DNA of 64,000 bases from Icerya purchasi (taxonomy: Eukaryota; Arthropoda; Insecta; Hemiptera; Monophlebidae), in NCBI GenBank assembly GCA_039619475.1, contig CM077115.1, forward strand, positions 61,014,864-61,078,863, read 5' to 3'. Shown piece after piece: positions 22,737-35,355 of this stretch; positions within the stretch are counted from its first letter, which is position 1; every line of letters starts with the position of its first letter. Both the position numbers and the translations under genes were made by a program. The notes under the pieces were generated by a model, which saw only the letters and a program-made list of their open reading frames with translations, was not told where the DNA came from and ran no database searches.

Positions 22737-25700
22737 GTGTACATATGTATATATAAGATGCTGAAATTATTTAATCTGATGTAGCGGTCAAATGGAAACA
22801 GGAATGTTGCTTTCTTTGATGTTTGCCTAGAAGTCGCCTTTGCGCAAGCGGTAAAGGAGCACTAGCCTTTTTGAAGGACACATTACTGTCACCCACCGTT
22901 TGCGATCTATCTATACGAACAGAGTGTTAGAGTTTTTTTCATACGCTCCGTATTCTTTTATTTTGTTTTAATTAGTATTTTCAAAGAATGCGTACTGGAA
23001 AACTATTTCTAAAAATAATTCACGATAGAAATAATTAATTAATAATTGTATCTCGTATTAATATTAGTATTATTTTTATTTATTTACGCTATCTAAAAAA
23101 AAAAAAAAAAAAAAAAAAACAGAAATTAAATAAACATTAAAGCCAGCCGTAGATTTAATATGAGCCTTATTTTATATCATCGGAGACACCTTCTTATTTC
23201 GATATCGTTTATTTAAAAGAAATATTCGATTAAAGGAAAAAAAGTTTTTAATTTATTTTTTGCTAAATATTTAAAAAGTTGTAATTACAAAAATCTCTCG
23301 AAATTTTTTTTTGCTTACTGCGACATTTTACGGTTTTGCAATTTTAAGTCCAACCTAGGAGGAACGCTGTCTCGCGTATTAGTCAGCCGCTTAATGAAAG
23401 ACATCTTCTTCTCTTCAAGCAATTAGGTGAAAGCTTCGCCCCGGTGGTGACAACTTGCGTACATTTTTCGATACCTCTTTCACCCGAAAACGACCTGTCT
23501 TATTATCGTAAAAATTTTGTATTTTTTTTGCCGCCCCCTCATAGCATGTGATGTAAAAAACCGGAACCATAATTTTCATTCTCATCGTAAACAATTGTCG
23601 TCGGATAGACTTACACGTGTATTTCATTTCGGCGTTTTCCGGTAGGATCACATCATACACAGCCCCGTTGTTTCCGATGCTGGCCCGATCTAACCCTTCC
23701 GAAACGTCAAAATTAAGTATGCGTTTATCGATACAATTAAGTCTTAAAATTATATTCATGAGATTCACCGTGGATGTTTTAAACATTTAATTTCTAAATA
23801 TTGTTCTCTGTCGTATATGAAATGTGCGGTACTTATTGATTTTCAATGATTTAAAAAAATATACCGAAAAATTTCATATGTAAAAACGTTTAGCCAGATT
23901 AAGGGTGGTTACAAACCCATTCGCCATTAATGTTTAAAACTTTGAAATGTTATTATTTTTATATCGTCTATGACTGTTTTCATGTTTTCCTAATTTTTAC
24001 TCGTTCGCCATGTTTCAGTTAAACATTTCACATATACGTATAAAATGTAATACATGTATATGTGAAATTCGGCAGTTTAGATCTCACCGTAATTTTGGTC
24101 TTCCGTAATTCTGATAGAAAAAACTCGGTTTTAATTTATTATCTCATGAATTCGCCGTATGAAAATGTGTCGTCTTACATGCACGACGTGAAAGAGGCTA
24201 TGAAAATTCCGTATTATTTCTAATGTAAAATCGATATTGTTATTTCTATACGAATATTGAAAAATGTATGTTTAATCAAAGTGAGCGACTGCTTTTTCAA
24301 AACCCCCTAGTAGTTGCAAATTTCACCGAAGCCGTTATTCGGCCTAATTTAGCTATTTCGGTTGACGGCCGAAATATCCCCTCCGGGGGCTAATTTTTGG
24401 TAAATCTTTCATCTTTCACGGCACTGCCAAATTTTTAAAGTTCTTTAAGATCATAGTCGTTTAGCTCGCAAAGCTCCGTTCGCTTAAATCTTTTCGAGCG
24501 CCATGATTAATGCGCAAAAGTATAAAGATGATAATTATTCCGTTCGATTTACGAAACAAAATGCTGACGGATAATTATCGGAGCATCTAGATTCGCTGAA
24601 ACTCAAATTGTATAGTTGCTCAAAACGATAATGCCACCTCGCTGTGTTGTTTTTAACATTTCGAAAATCGTGCCATTGATTTCCCCGGTATGGAAACTGT
24701 TAGTGAACCATCAGATGCGGAACACATTTCTTCTTTAACAGAGTTTCAATGAAAAATTATGGAATCTCGCGAATTTTCTATTTAGCGAGTTCTTTCTTTC
24801 AACCCCCCGATACATTGCTTCCGCATTTAAATAAGAATGCAAATGAAATCTACATAACGATCGCTGATTTTCAGTGGTTATATGATAGATTTTCCATACT
24901 GCTTACGAGACTTGCATTATTCGGAGCAGTTGCTGTAACTTTTTTTAACCATCTATTTTGTTGCAAAAAACTGCTGACAAAAGTATGGCCGGGGCCGACC
25001 TCCTTTTAATCTCGTGTTATTCTCTTTTTCACAGTGATAATTCGTATTGCAAGAATATTTTTTGTAAAAAATATATCTAAGTACACGTATTTATATATAT
25101 ATATATATATGTATATTTCTTTTTTTCTCGACTGCTTGCCCATACTAGTAGATTCATTGTACATATCGATAATTTATTATTCAGGCGGACTAAGTGTAAT
25201 CGTTTTATGTCTTTGGCAAAACGCCAATATACAACAACGTGGCATTCTCTAATCCTTTTAGGTAAATATATTTTCGCGGCTAAACTGCCTGCGCTACAAG
25301 GTGAAATTCCATCGAATGTAAATAATAAATATTATTACCACCATCACCAAAGATGGAAGAAAACGGAATACTTTCGTTGTAAACAGCTACCCCCCCCCCG
25401 TTAATCGTCGTAGCATTTTTGAAAAGTATTAACGTTAATCACGGAACCGAACAAATTTGCTATTTATATAAACCATGGCTCCGCAACTCCTTCTCGGAAC
25501 TGGAGAATAGAGATACTTGTTTCGGCGCCGATTAAAATTGATTCAGTGAGAATACAGAGCATGCGAAAATAAATTCTTCAACTGAATAAATCTACATATT
25601 TCACGAAATAACCAATTAACGCAATATTGTGCTGATTATTCTCGACGTAATATTGTGAATTAGTTATTTTGTGCCGACGTAATATCACATTTGACTTTAT

Positions 25701-27222
25701 ATGGATAAATCTACTTGACGCCTATCATTTTAATAGGTAAAAATAGTGATAATATTACGGAAACTTTCCCGTTTTGGCGGAGAGTGAAAAAAACAAGTAC
25801 AACGACGAACGTAATAGGGCTAGCGATACTCATTACTAGAAATAATTTACATATTTATTATCCGTTTTATTTGCAAGTTCTTTAATCGTAGCATTAATAC
25901 GATTTCCCTAAAAGAATCGCTAAACCGCTACAAAAATTCCCCTTGCCAATTTTAAGGGAATAAAAAAAGAAACTAAAAAAACATTATTCGGTCTTTATTA
26001 TTATTATTATTTTTTCGGTAATTATGTATTTGTGAAATTTTTTACTCGAAACAGTTGTTTATAAAATTTTACAAAAAATTCATACAAGCCTTCCCAGAAT
26101 TACTGCCCGAATTCCGATAGATAATTCTCTGTTTTTATCTAATTAACAATTGAATTTTGTCTGAAGTAATAAAATAACAACCGAAAATCTAGTGAAAATT
26201 TTAAACCGGTAGAACAACGGATGAGAGGTGGGGATCTCAATGGGGTTTTTTTTCTTCTTTTTTTTTTTTTTGGAACCAAGTTCTTTAACGCGAACTACCT
26301 AAATGGCGAAATCGTCACGTCACGTAACGTCACGTAACAGTTCGAACGTTTAGCAACACATGATAAACGTAATTTTGTAATTAAAAATTTTTTTTTTTCC
26401 TTATTTTGATTTTCCCCTGAGCTTGTCGGCAACGGACGATTTCGACACGTGTAAATAGTAGCAATTAGGAGTCGCAAGGAATGGAATCTGACTAAGAACC
26501 CTATACCAAGGATGGAGAAAAATCAACGTGTCGATAAATGCAAAACATATGCATCCTAAAAAGAGAGAAGGAATGACATTGCCGAAGATAAGATCAAAAG
26601 AAGTTTGCTATATACCATGGCCACATCTGCAATTACAGAGTCCACAGTGCCGACGGACAAAGGAATCAGCCTACAATTAAGGAAGAAGAAGAAACACGGG
26701 ATGTTTGAAAAGCAGTTAGAGTCATCAAGCACCAAAGCGATATAGAACACATAGCGTGCTGTAAAGGGTGATCCGAAAATTCAACAACTTTCAATGGTGG
26801 TAAAACTGTAAGAGATTATTCTACGCAAACGGAAACGGTATGATGACATTGTAATGCTTTAGTAAATGTCCAACACCGACAAAATTCTGCGTAAAAAGTC
26901 TAACAAAAATGCAGTGTTATGCTTTACCTTTTTGTTACATTTCATAAGCCACATCAAACCGCGTATTTTCATTTCAATATAAAAGTTGCGAAGTTTAACG
27001 GAAAATTGCGAAAATGTTTTAATTTTACTTTGGCACACTTTCAGCGGTTTAGTCTAAACTAATGTTTATAAAATTCAATACTCTTGAAAATGTTTCTTTC
27101 GAATTTAAGCGCTGTAATTAATTTTTCATGTTTTTCTTATCATCATTATTATTATTATTTCGTTTTTCAAAAAGAAGAAAAAAGAAAAATAAGAAAAAAA
27201 TTTCTTGTACCGAATAATAATA

Positions 27223-27612
27223 ATAAAATGATTTTTTACAAAAAATAAATACCGACTTGAAGGTTTATTATAAAAATTTAAAAATGCACTAAAAAGAAAA
27301 AAATAATTACTCCCGATGAGAAAATTTATATCAGAGTGATATACCCTTAAAGGTGTCATTATCGTAATTCTTATACAACATTACAGTAAATTGTTCCTAG
27401 ATATTGTAATATGTAATATGAATCCTTACTCTAATTAAGGTATCAGTGTTGTATAAGAATTACGATAATGACACCTTTAAGGGTATATCACTTTGATATA
27501 TATTTTCTCATCGGGAGTAATTATTTTTTACTTTTTAGTGCATTTTTATTAAATTTTTATAATAAACCTTGAAGTCGGTATTTATTTTTTGCAAAAAAAC
27601 ATTTTATTCTCC
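27223..27612. repeat. Foldback element, copy 3, ~160-bp arms
   Basis: Left arm 27223-27383 and right arm 27446-27612 are inverted copies with only scattered differences, separated by about 62 bases. Blocks read on the left and found complemented on the right include AAAATAAATACCGACTT, AATAATTACTCCCGATGAG and AAAGGTGTCATTATCGTAAT. This is the cleanest of the three copies. The arms have no coding potential. It should extrude or transcribe into a very stable hairpin. Confidence 0.93.
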
Positions 27613-27739
27613 AATTTTTAGCGTAATAATTGAATTTTTTTCTTGTTAAAAATCAATTTTTTTTCACATTATTCTCCATACTTAATACTTTAAAAAAATC
27701 GATTTCTTTATATTGAACTGCATTTCCGCGATGTAAAAA

Positions 27740-28066
27740 CATCAAAAACTACATTTCCATAGTAATTTGGCAAATTTATAATATTTTAAGTTAATAAATT
27801 TAACTTGACGTTGAAACTAATCATGAATGAAAAGCATCCAAAAAGCTTCAACTCCCGCACTATTAAGGATAACTCAAAAACTACCGATCAGATCTTGATC
27901 AAATTTAAATGGGACCACATGAGAAGCACCGTCATTTAAATAAAAAAAGAATCATCAAAATCGGTTTACCTAGAAGAAAGTTCTGTGGTGACACACATAA
28001 AAAAAAAAAAAAAAAATACAGTCGAATTGAATACCTCCTCCTTTTTTGAAGTCGGTTAAAAAAAAT
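27740..28066 (+). repeat. LINE-like 3' tail (CCTCCTCCTTTTTTGAAGTCGGTT type)
   Basis: Ends with the order AAAATCGGTTTACCTAGAAG, TTCTGTGGTGACACACATAA, an A-run, CAGTCGAATTGAATACCTCC, then TTTTTTGAAGTCGGTTAAA. I recognise this arrangement as the tail of a repeat abundant in many insect genomes, from memory. The left boundary is uncertain. Confidence 0.5.
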
Positions 28067-29751
28067 CATATTAATACATGCATAACAACTTTGCACATGT
28101 AACCAACGATACTAGTTACCTATAAAAATTTCAATTAGATCTTGTGTTATAACAGTTTTTGTTCGTTTTTATTTATATTCTGTTTCGTTTATTTAGATCA
28201 CATTCTGCTTTGTTTTATATTTTTCTTTATATATTATTTTGTTATCATTTCTTTTACATTTGAATATTTTTTGGCTCCTTCTTAGAGCGATAATAATAAT
28301 AATAAAAATAACAATAATGATGATAATAATGATGATAATATTAATAAATGATTCGATTTGATTATTATTATTAATTATTCATTATTATCATTATTTAATA
28401 TTTATGTAAATTACTTCAAAGTTTTTGCTGCCTAATGCTTTACTCAAATAGGGGTGCATGCGGATAACACAAAAGAAAAGTATATTTTTTTTTTTTTTTT
28501 TTTATCCGCGAAACTATCCATTTTCATTAAAAATGGTTCAGTACCCGTACATGCTAGTGCCAAGTTTGTGTAACACTCAGCGAATCTGAAATGCTCTGAC
28601 CGCACAAAAAAACTTTACAATCTCCACTACAACATGTAATCTCGAATATTTCGACATGTTGAGGCACGAGATTTTAAATGTGTGCGCGGGCACATTGGGC
28701 TACGTTGCGGTCAAAAATTTATTTTTACTCACATAGAGTTCGTAATTTGCATTAGGAATGCCATTTTACGACTGATGACAAAGCACCAGAGTAGTAGCCT
28801 GTTCCGGCATTGAATTTGTTTTGTTTTTCCCTTAAAACTACATTACATCTACATTAACGTCACTCAGGAAACCCTTCTGGTGTAATTTCCGCATGGGCTC
28901 AGGTCTCCTTATCGGGGAACATCGCGGTAACTTGAACACCCACGTAGGCTGAATCGAACATAATCTACGGACCACGACGACCAACTGGTACGTAGAAACT
29001 GTTTCTCGTATTTGAATTACGACTAGCGTGTGTAGCGCGACTGCTACTTAAATCCTTCAAAGTCATTTTTAATCGCGTTTTAGGTTAACATCGGCTACAA
29101 AATTTATTTAAAAATAAAAAGATACAACTATAAAAATGACACAATTTCTAAAACCTTTGAACTTTGGTGAGATCATCCGTTTCCGGTATAATGCACTTTA
29201 GCCAGCTGGTTGTTACAGATTTGTTGTCGAAGTGGCTCAATTTTGGCCCTACCTTCTTACGAGCAGTTAATCGTAATCTTCGTTTATACTTTAAATGGAG
29301 CGCTCGATTTCAGTTTACACCACAATGAACGAGCTATGCTCCATCTAGCTTGGTCATCATCGGAGGAAAAAAGTGTTTAACCCAATTGTAAACAAATCGA
29401 AACATGAACATATTAAATAATAATTGAAACTAGCATTGCTGAAGCATTTTCGTTGATTGAACACTTTCCGATTTTACACAATTATCGCTATATATTTAAT
29501 TCGATTGCATTTTTTTTAAACAATTTTTTCAACTGTGTCTAAAAAAAAGCGAAAATAGTATTTCTTATTTTTCTTAATTCGAGTTTCTAGAATAAATTAG
29601 AGTATGTGTTTATATAAATATTCGTTTAGTTTGCACAACAAAATAGCAGAGTAAAAAGGTCGTCATCGAATTAAACCATGAAGAAGTCTTTATTCTACTA
29701 TATTATAATAATGTTATTTTAATGTTACTTTTTTCCGCGCACATAGATATA

Positions 29752-29754
29752 CAT

Positions 29755-29814
<60 letters not shown>

Positions 29815-29835
29815 ATATATATTATATATAAATAG
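29752..29835. repeat. (AC)n-(TA)n-(TG)n microsatellite
   Basis: A TA core flanked by AC on the left and TG on the right, so the whole block is close to self-complementary. Confidence 0.93.
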
Positions 29836-30589
29836 ACTGTCTTCTTTATCGGAATAATAAAAACACCCTGAATGTTTTCAATTTTTTTATGGTCACTGGA
29901 TTGTTTAATTTTCGTTGGCGCATTTATATTCCGGTTCTGACGATTTTTTGTTTGTCGTTTCCCTGGTTAGTTTCCACTTGATTAAATCTAGCGAGAATTT
30001 AACGTCTGTCAAGGACTTCTTTGTATTTATGCTTTGCACTAGCACACTGTCAGGATAGTTATTTCTATTTTTTTTCCTGTTTCGCTTAAGTAAACTGGAT
30101 GAATAAATTAATCGATCATTATTATTTACAATGGTTGATTTATGACAAATATAACGGTACCGAAACAACAAACTCGTACTGGCAAAGTTGTATACATTTA
30201 CGACAAAGAAATTATCCGAGTGTTTCGAGAATGGAGAATGAAAAGTGCTTAATAACAGTTTTTTGATCAATTCGAATATTTACAATTTTTTCTAGCTGGA
30301 CAGCGATTTTAAGGAAGGATACTGATTTTTTAAAGTTCTGTTTTTGCCCTACGTAATGCTGATGTTGAACCCTCGTAATAGAAGAAGCCTAAAAAATTCA
30401 GATTTTCATTTATTGAAGGTCTCTTTTTTATTACACCTCGTCGACACTATATTAACCTAACACTGTGGTGTAATTATATTTTCAATGTGCAGGGCCAGTA
30501 GAATTGGAACCAAGTTCCACTCGACCAAACACGATTTCCTACTGCACAAGCTACGCTGCTAATTTTCTTTTAAATTACGCACGCGTAAA

Positions 30590-30622
30590 TTTTTATTTTA
30601 TTTTATTTTATTTTATTTTATT
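30590..30622. repeat. (TTTTA)n microsatellite
   Basis: Six to seven TTTTA units. Confidence 0.9.
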
Positions 30623-33600
30623 ATTTTTTTTGCATAAAATTAAAAGTTTAACTGCCGAAATGGTTTCACAGTTCGGTATTTCAGGAATGAAAAAAATAAA
30701 GAAAAAAAATTAACACAATGCGTAATTATCGTTTTTATTTATTTTTACAAGGGAATGTTCCGTTATAATTATTAATTCCGCGTCTAGTCGTAACGAGTCT
30801 TTATTGTCTCTAAAATCGATATAAAACGTGAAAAACATGTAGAAATAATTAAATCGGCATTGCGATAAAACAAATTCCTTACAATTGATCTACTTTTAGA
30901 GCAATAAGTAACGTAAAATAAAACTGGAAAAAAAAAAATATATATATATTTATATGCATACCCTTAATTAAAAACTAATTTCTAGAGTTGTCACTTGTGT
31001 CTTTACCTAAGCATGTAATTTATTTAAATTTTCTCGTTAAAATTGTCACCAGTACTTTTGAATATGATATTTTCGATATCTCTTAGTTTTCTCGACTATA
31101 TCTAAATATATCACTTCTCGTATAATAAATAATAATAGTAGTTTTTCATATTAAACGCCTTTTAAATCTTCAATTTCGGTTCTTCTCAAGTAATCGACGA
31201 TTCCAAAACATCACTTAATCACTGCTTAAATTTCATAGGGCGGTTATAACAAATTTTGCCTAGCGCAAATGAATGGAAAATTCTAAATGTACATATAGAA
31301 AAAAATATAGGGAATCATTTAACCTACTGTTTGTGTTAAATCTTAATTGTAGTAATTTGGAATAAAATACAAATATAACAAATTTAAAATGTGATATTAT
31401 TATGTACCGACTGGAAACCTTTTCGGCCGTAGATGATGAGCTAAAAATTAATAATACATACTGAGTAACGCACTGCTGCAGTCAATGTGGAAAGCAGAGT
31501 ATTTCCGTCTACGGTTTAACCGTTTCAAAGTGGTATATAGATATATTTCAATGTAGGGGCGAAAAGTTGTTTACATATATCAAAAGCGGTAAAGGCAAAA
31601 GATTGAGTTTACAAGGCCTTTAATATTGCTAATTTGAACAATTATTCGGTTTGCCAGTGTGTTTTCAGAGTTTGTTCTGATTATTATTATTAATTTTTTT
31701 AACTGATCAACTATGCCCGAAGAAAACGTTTTCAAGTAATATATAATAATATCGTTTGTACATTTTAAATTTATTACGTGCGCATTTTATTTCAAGTTAC
31801 TATCGTAAGTGCAAAAACTCGATGCTTCGGAGACGACCCCCCCTGTGATGCTTCTTTTCTGTAATTCTTACGGATGACGGCGTCACTCCTCGCAAAATGA
31901 AATAATATACGGATTTCGTTTTTCTTTGAAGCAATTTCTTATCAAGCTCGGCGCGTGATACACGGCCATTTCGTTATTTTATATAATTTCAAAAATTAAT
32001 CACAGTCAATACGTACAGTATATGTATACGATAAAAGCAGTACACCAACTTCGCATTCCTCTTTCATCGATGATGTTAGCAACCAGTTCTTTTCGTTCGG
32101 ATCACCCCGCTTTAGCGGTTATTCCTCTCGCACTGGCTGAAAATCAAAGAAGATTCCATTCCGAATCGGTTGTAGAGTACACGCTGAGTAAACACAATCG
32201 AAATTTTCGTTTCATAAATATTACTCTGTACAGTCGGACTTATCCGCTGATCTCCCAGCCGCGCGATATTCGTTGCCTCGCTCTCTTCAATTCCTCTTAT
32301 CGAGCTTTTGTTTCATCTTCGCCACGTCCTTCAAATGGTAGACTGATGAGAAGGGGCCTCTAGAAACAATATGATCCGTATCGCCTCTCATTTGAAATGG
32401 GATTACGCGAAGCAGACGTATACAAAATGGTCGGCTGTTGTGTCCGGTGTAAAATGGACGATTGTTACGGGGGAAAGACATGCATATCGACGTAGACGAA
32501 TCGTGATAACACGTGAATGTTAAAACTATTAAAACTGTTCCGTTACAATTTCAAGCGGAATAAGAGATTGGACAGCGCTAAATTATGAGATTTGATGTCT
32601 TTTCGAATGTCCGTACTTTCAAGCGCTCTCTCCGTCACTTCTAGAAAAACTAATAAACTTGCGATATCGTCAGTTCGATTTTTGGATTTTTTTTTTTGGA
32701 AATTCGAAAAGATTCCGTCATCTGTGAAAAAATTGAGACGAATCCTAATTCGTGCTGAAGATATTAGTCGTGTTACAAATTAAAATGGCAAAAATACGTA
32801 ATAATAAAACCTTTAATGAATATTTGCGTATATACATATTTTTTTTTTTTTTGCGGGGAGAGATTTTTCAGCAGTTTGATCGGTTGAAATGAATACGGGA
32901 GAACGATTATTTTTAAACGACTTCTTCGTTAATTTAAAAAGAAAAAAAAATGTTAGCTAAAAACGAGGCAACGCAAAAGGCTAGCTGAAGAATTACTAAA
33001 AAGCTACCCCAAAATAAAGATGGCAGATTGCTAAAGTTACAAAACCGTATTTTCGATTGGATAAGGAGGAAGAAAGACTGTGGCTTGAGAGTTAAAAACT
33101 AAATATCGAAAAGAGGTGACAGAACGATCATTCATAATTTAAAAACCGTCGATTCTAGTGCGGCTGAGGGTAACTTCCCATTTTGCCTAATTCCCATTCT
33201 GCCTAATTCCCATTTTGCCTAAATTTAAGATTTCGCTTACTCAGCGAATAAAAAAAACATCAGACATACGTACGAATGATTTCGTGTTGGCAACAGCGCG
33301 TCATCATTGTCGAATTTTTTATTTTGCTATCTGATTCCGCTGTTAAAGTTTTTTTTTTTCTTTCCGAAAAACAACAAAAACGTTTATACGAAAATCAGAA
33401 GTGCAAAAATACCACTAAAAATGTTTAATGTAAATATATACGAAACAACGACTCCGATTAATATTTGCGAGTTATTCCATTCCAAGTCCAGTGCTGTATA
33501 AATCCTACCCGCCTTATTAGTCAGTATATTAAAAGCCTTATTGCGGTCTAGTGTGACATAAACATTAAAGTTTGGAATTCCAGCAAAAAAGAAAGAAAAA

Positions 33601-33811
33601 CACTTTAGATAAAGAGTTCTAAGCGGACAAGCGCTTTATTACAAATTGAAAAAATAAAACAAATAAACGGAGAATAATTTTTTTACTTTTTCTTAATTTT
33701 TTTGAGCTTAGGAAAAGAAGCAAAAAGTGTATTTAAAAAGTTAATAACCGAAAAGTAAAGTTAATACGGATTTATTAAGCATAAATAAGTTTTATTAAAA
33801 ATTTATAAAAT

Positions 33812-33898
33812 CGTATATTACAGAAAATTATATTTTAAAGAATTAAAAAGAGCCGACATGTTTAGGAGTCACATACTCCATAATCATGGCAAAATAAG
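33812..33898 (-). repeat. Dispersed repeat with hammerhead-like fold, copy A
   Basis: About 85 bases match 43585-43675 in the same order: CGTAT-ACAGAAAATTA, CCGACAT-TTT, GGAGT, CCATAATCATGGCAA. On the minus strand the core reads CATGATTAT, GGAGTATGTGACTCC, TAAACATGTCGG. Penelope-like elements of insects carry tails with GAAACATGTCGG next to a short hairpin, which is the basis for the comparison; the family is inferred. Confidence 0.5.
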
Positions 33899-34529
33899 TT
33901 TTATTAATCTAATAGTATACTTTAAATTATTTATAAGTTAATGAACTTATCTTTAATTTTTAATTTTTATTGTTCTTTTTTTTGTTTTTATTAAAATTAA
34001 AAGAACCGTTGTTTTAAGTTCACTTATAACAATTTTTATAAAAAAAAAAAAACCAGATTATATTGTTTATTACAGCGTTCATTGATATAAAAGGAACTTA
34101 TTGTAATGTAAACGTAAATTAAGGTTGAAAACATCGGAAGGAAACAATGATTTGTTAACATTTAAAAGGAACTAAGTAAAACTAGTATAGTATTAAAAGT
34201 AGTGAATATAATTAAAAATAAATCTGGAAAATGTAAAAAAAAATGATCACGTTTATAGCAGAAAGTATGAAATGAATAAAAATGAAGATAGAATTAAAAG
34301 CACCGTATAAAAATAGATACGTATATTTTAATTGTTCTCATAAATCCATGTCTGGAGTGGTGTATATATTTTATATGATAATCTTTAGCAATAGATTTTC
34401 AGTTGTAAAAAATTAAGAAACATGTAAAAAAGCTCAGCCTGAACGGTTCCATATTTGTTTTCGCTTTACTTTTGTTTGGTTTCAGTTACATTTTAGTCAA
34501 GAAAAGGTCAGTTAAAATGCTCACGATGA

Positions 34530-35355
34530 TTTTTTCGAACAAACGTACTACAATCTTCTGTTCAATTTTATTTATTTCGTCTTCTCGTAATTCTCGTAAA
34601 TACTTAATATCTGACTCTAAAAGTTTTCTCTTAGCTATCTGCTCCCTTCTCTTTCCTACTTATGTGATATTCCTTCAGTATCCAAACTCGATCTATAATT
34701 TATGATCTCCTTTCTCCATATACTATCTAAATCAATTTTATGTGGGTGCCTAGTCATATCGACATTGCTGGAAACAAATCAGTCGATTCTTTAGCTCAAA
34801 TCGCAGCCATAATGCAGTCCTTTTACCAAAAAGTTTTTAGCTCTTTCTGATGGCTATCATTCAACTTCCTCTAATCCCGCTTCACTGTACTTATCTATTC
34901 AGTCTTCACACCCAATCGTTCTAGGTTTTATTATTTTTTATTTCTTCGTCACTCAGTGATTTCTGCTATTTGTAATCTATGTGCAGGACACTTTTTATTG
35001 CCTTCAGCTCTTCATAGATTATCTCCCGCTATATCTTCTGACTACCCGCTACACTCTTATAACTGTCATTTAGCATGCGACCTCAATCATTTCGTATTTG
35101 AATGTTTTTCCTTTTTACCTGAATGTTTATATTTTTACTCCAAACTTTTGAAATAAAGAATCCCCACCTTGTACAATTACTTTCGTTTTTCTCGTTTGCA
35201 GTCCTCCTTGTCTTGCTTCCTTTATTTCCCTAGTGGCCAATCGAATTAGATTCTAATATTTCTCTTCTTCCTTTTATAATCTCTTAAGTTTGCTGGATGG
35301 ACGCCATTTTTTCGTAAAGCAAAAAAAAAAAAAAGAAAAGAAAAGAAAAAAAACA
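34530..35355 (+). mobile_element. LINE copy, 5'-truncated (RNase H to poly(A))
   Basis: A third relative of the 10.4-16.3 kb LINE. SRKYLISDSKSFLLAICS parallels SSKFLIISDSMCALKAIS of its RNase H. MWVPSHIDIAGNKSVDSLAQ parallels MLWVPSHMGIEGNEMADSLAQ. CDLNHFVFECFSF parallels CDPDHILFECPSL. It ends in an A-rich tail at 35322-35353. The pieces fall in different frames with stops. Divergence is higher than in the 1.4 kb copy, so it may represent a sister subfamily rather than the same family. It lies inside the element with tandem-repeat termini, so it inserted there or was captured. Confidence 0.82.

Larger units (their letters stand above)
20607..27222. other. 6.6 kb of non-coding DNA with microsatellites
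   Basis: Contains TAA and TA/AC microsatellites, an A-run (23095-23119), a GGA cluster near 21299-21315 and short T-runs. The longest open frame (complement of 23415-23786, 123 codons) shows no motif or coding bias I can defend. A short CACGTAACGT tandem is at about 26316-26340. No gene recognised. Confidence 0.45.
28067..33161. other. 5 kb of non-coding DNA with microsatellites
   Basis: Includes imperfect ATA/ATG-rich simple sequence (28288-28400), a T-run (28482-28502), a TA block (29750-29835) and a TTTTA repeat. Open frames reach 121 codons (complement of 29905-30270) without a recognisable domain. No gene seen. Confidence 0.45.

Noticed and set aside
32325..32375. CTGATGA followed 13 bases later by GAAAC, as in a hammerhead ribozyme
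   Set aside because: The intervening segment makes at most a three-pair hairpin and the flanks do not pair to close stems I or III.
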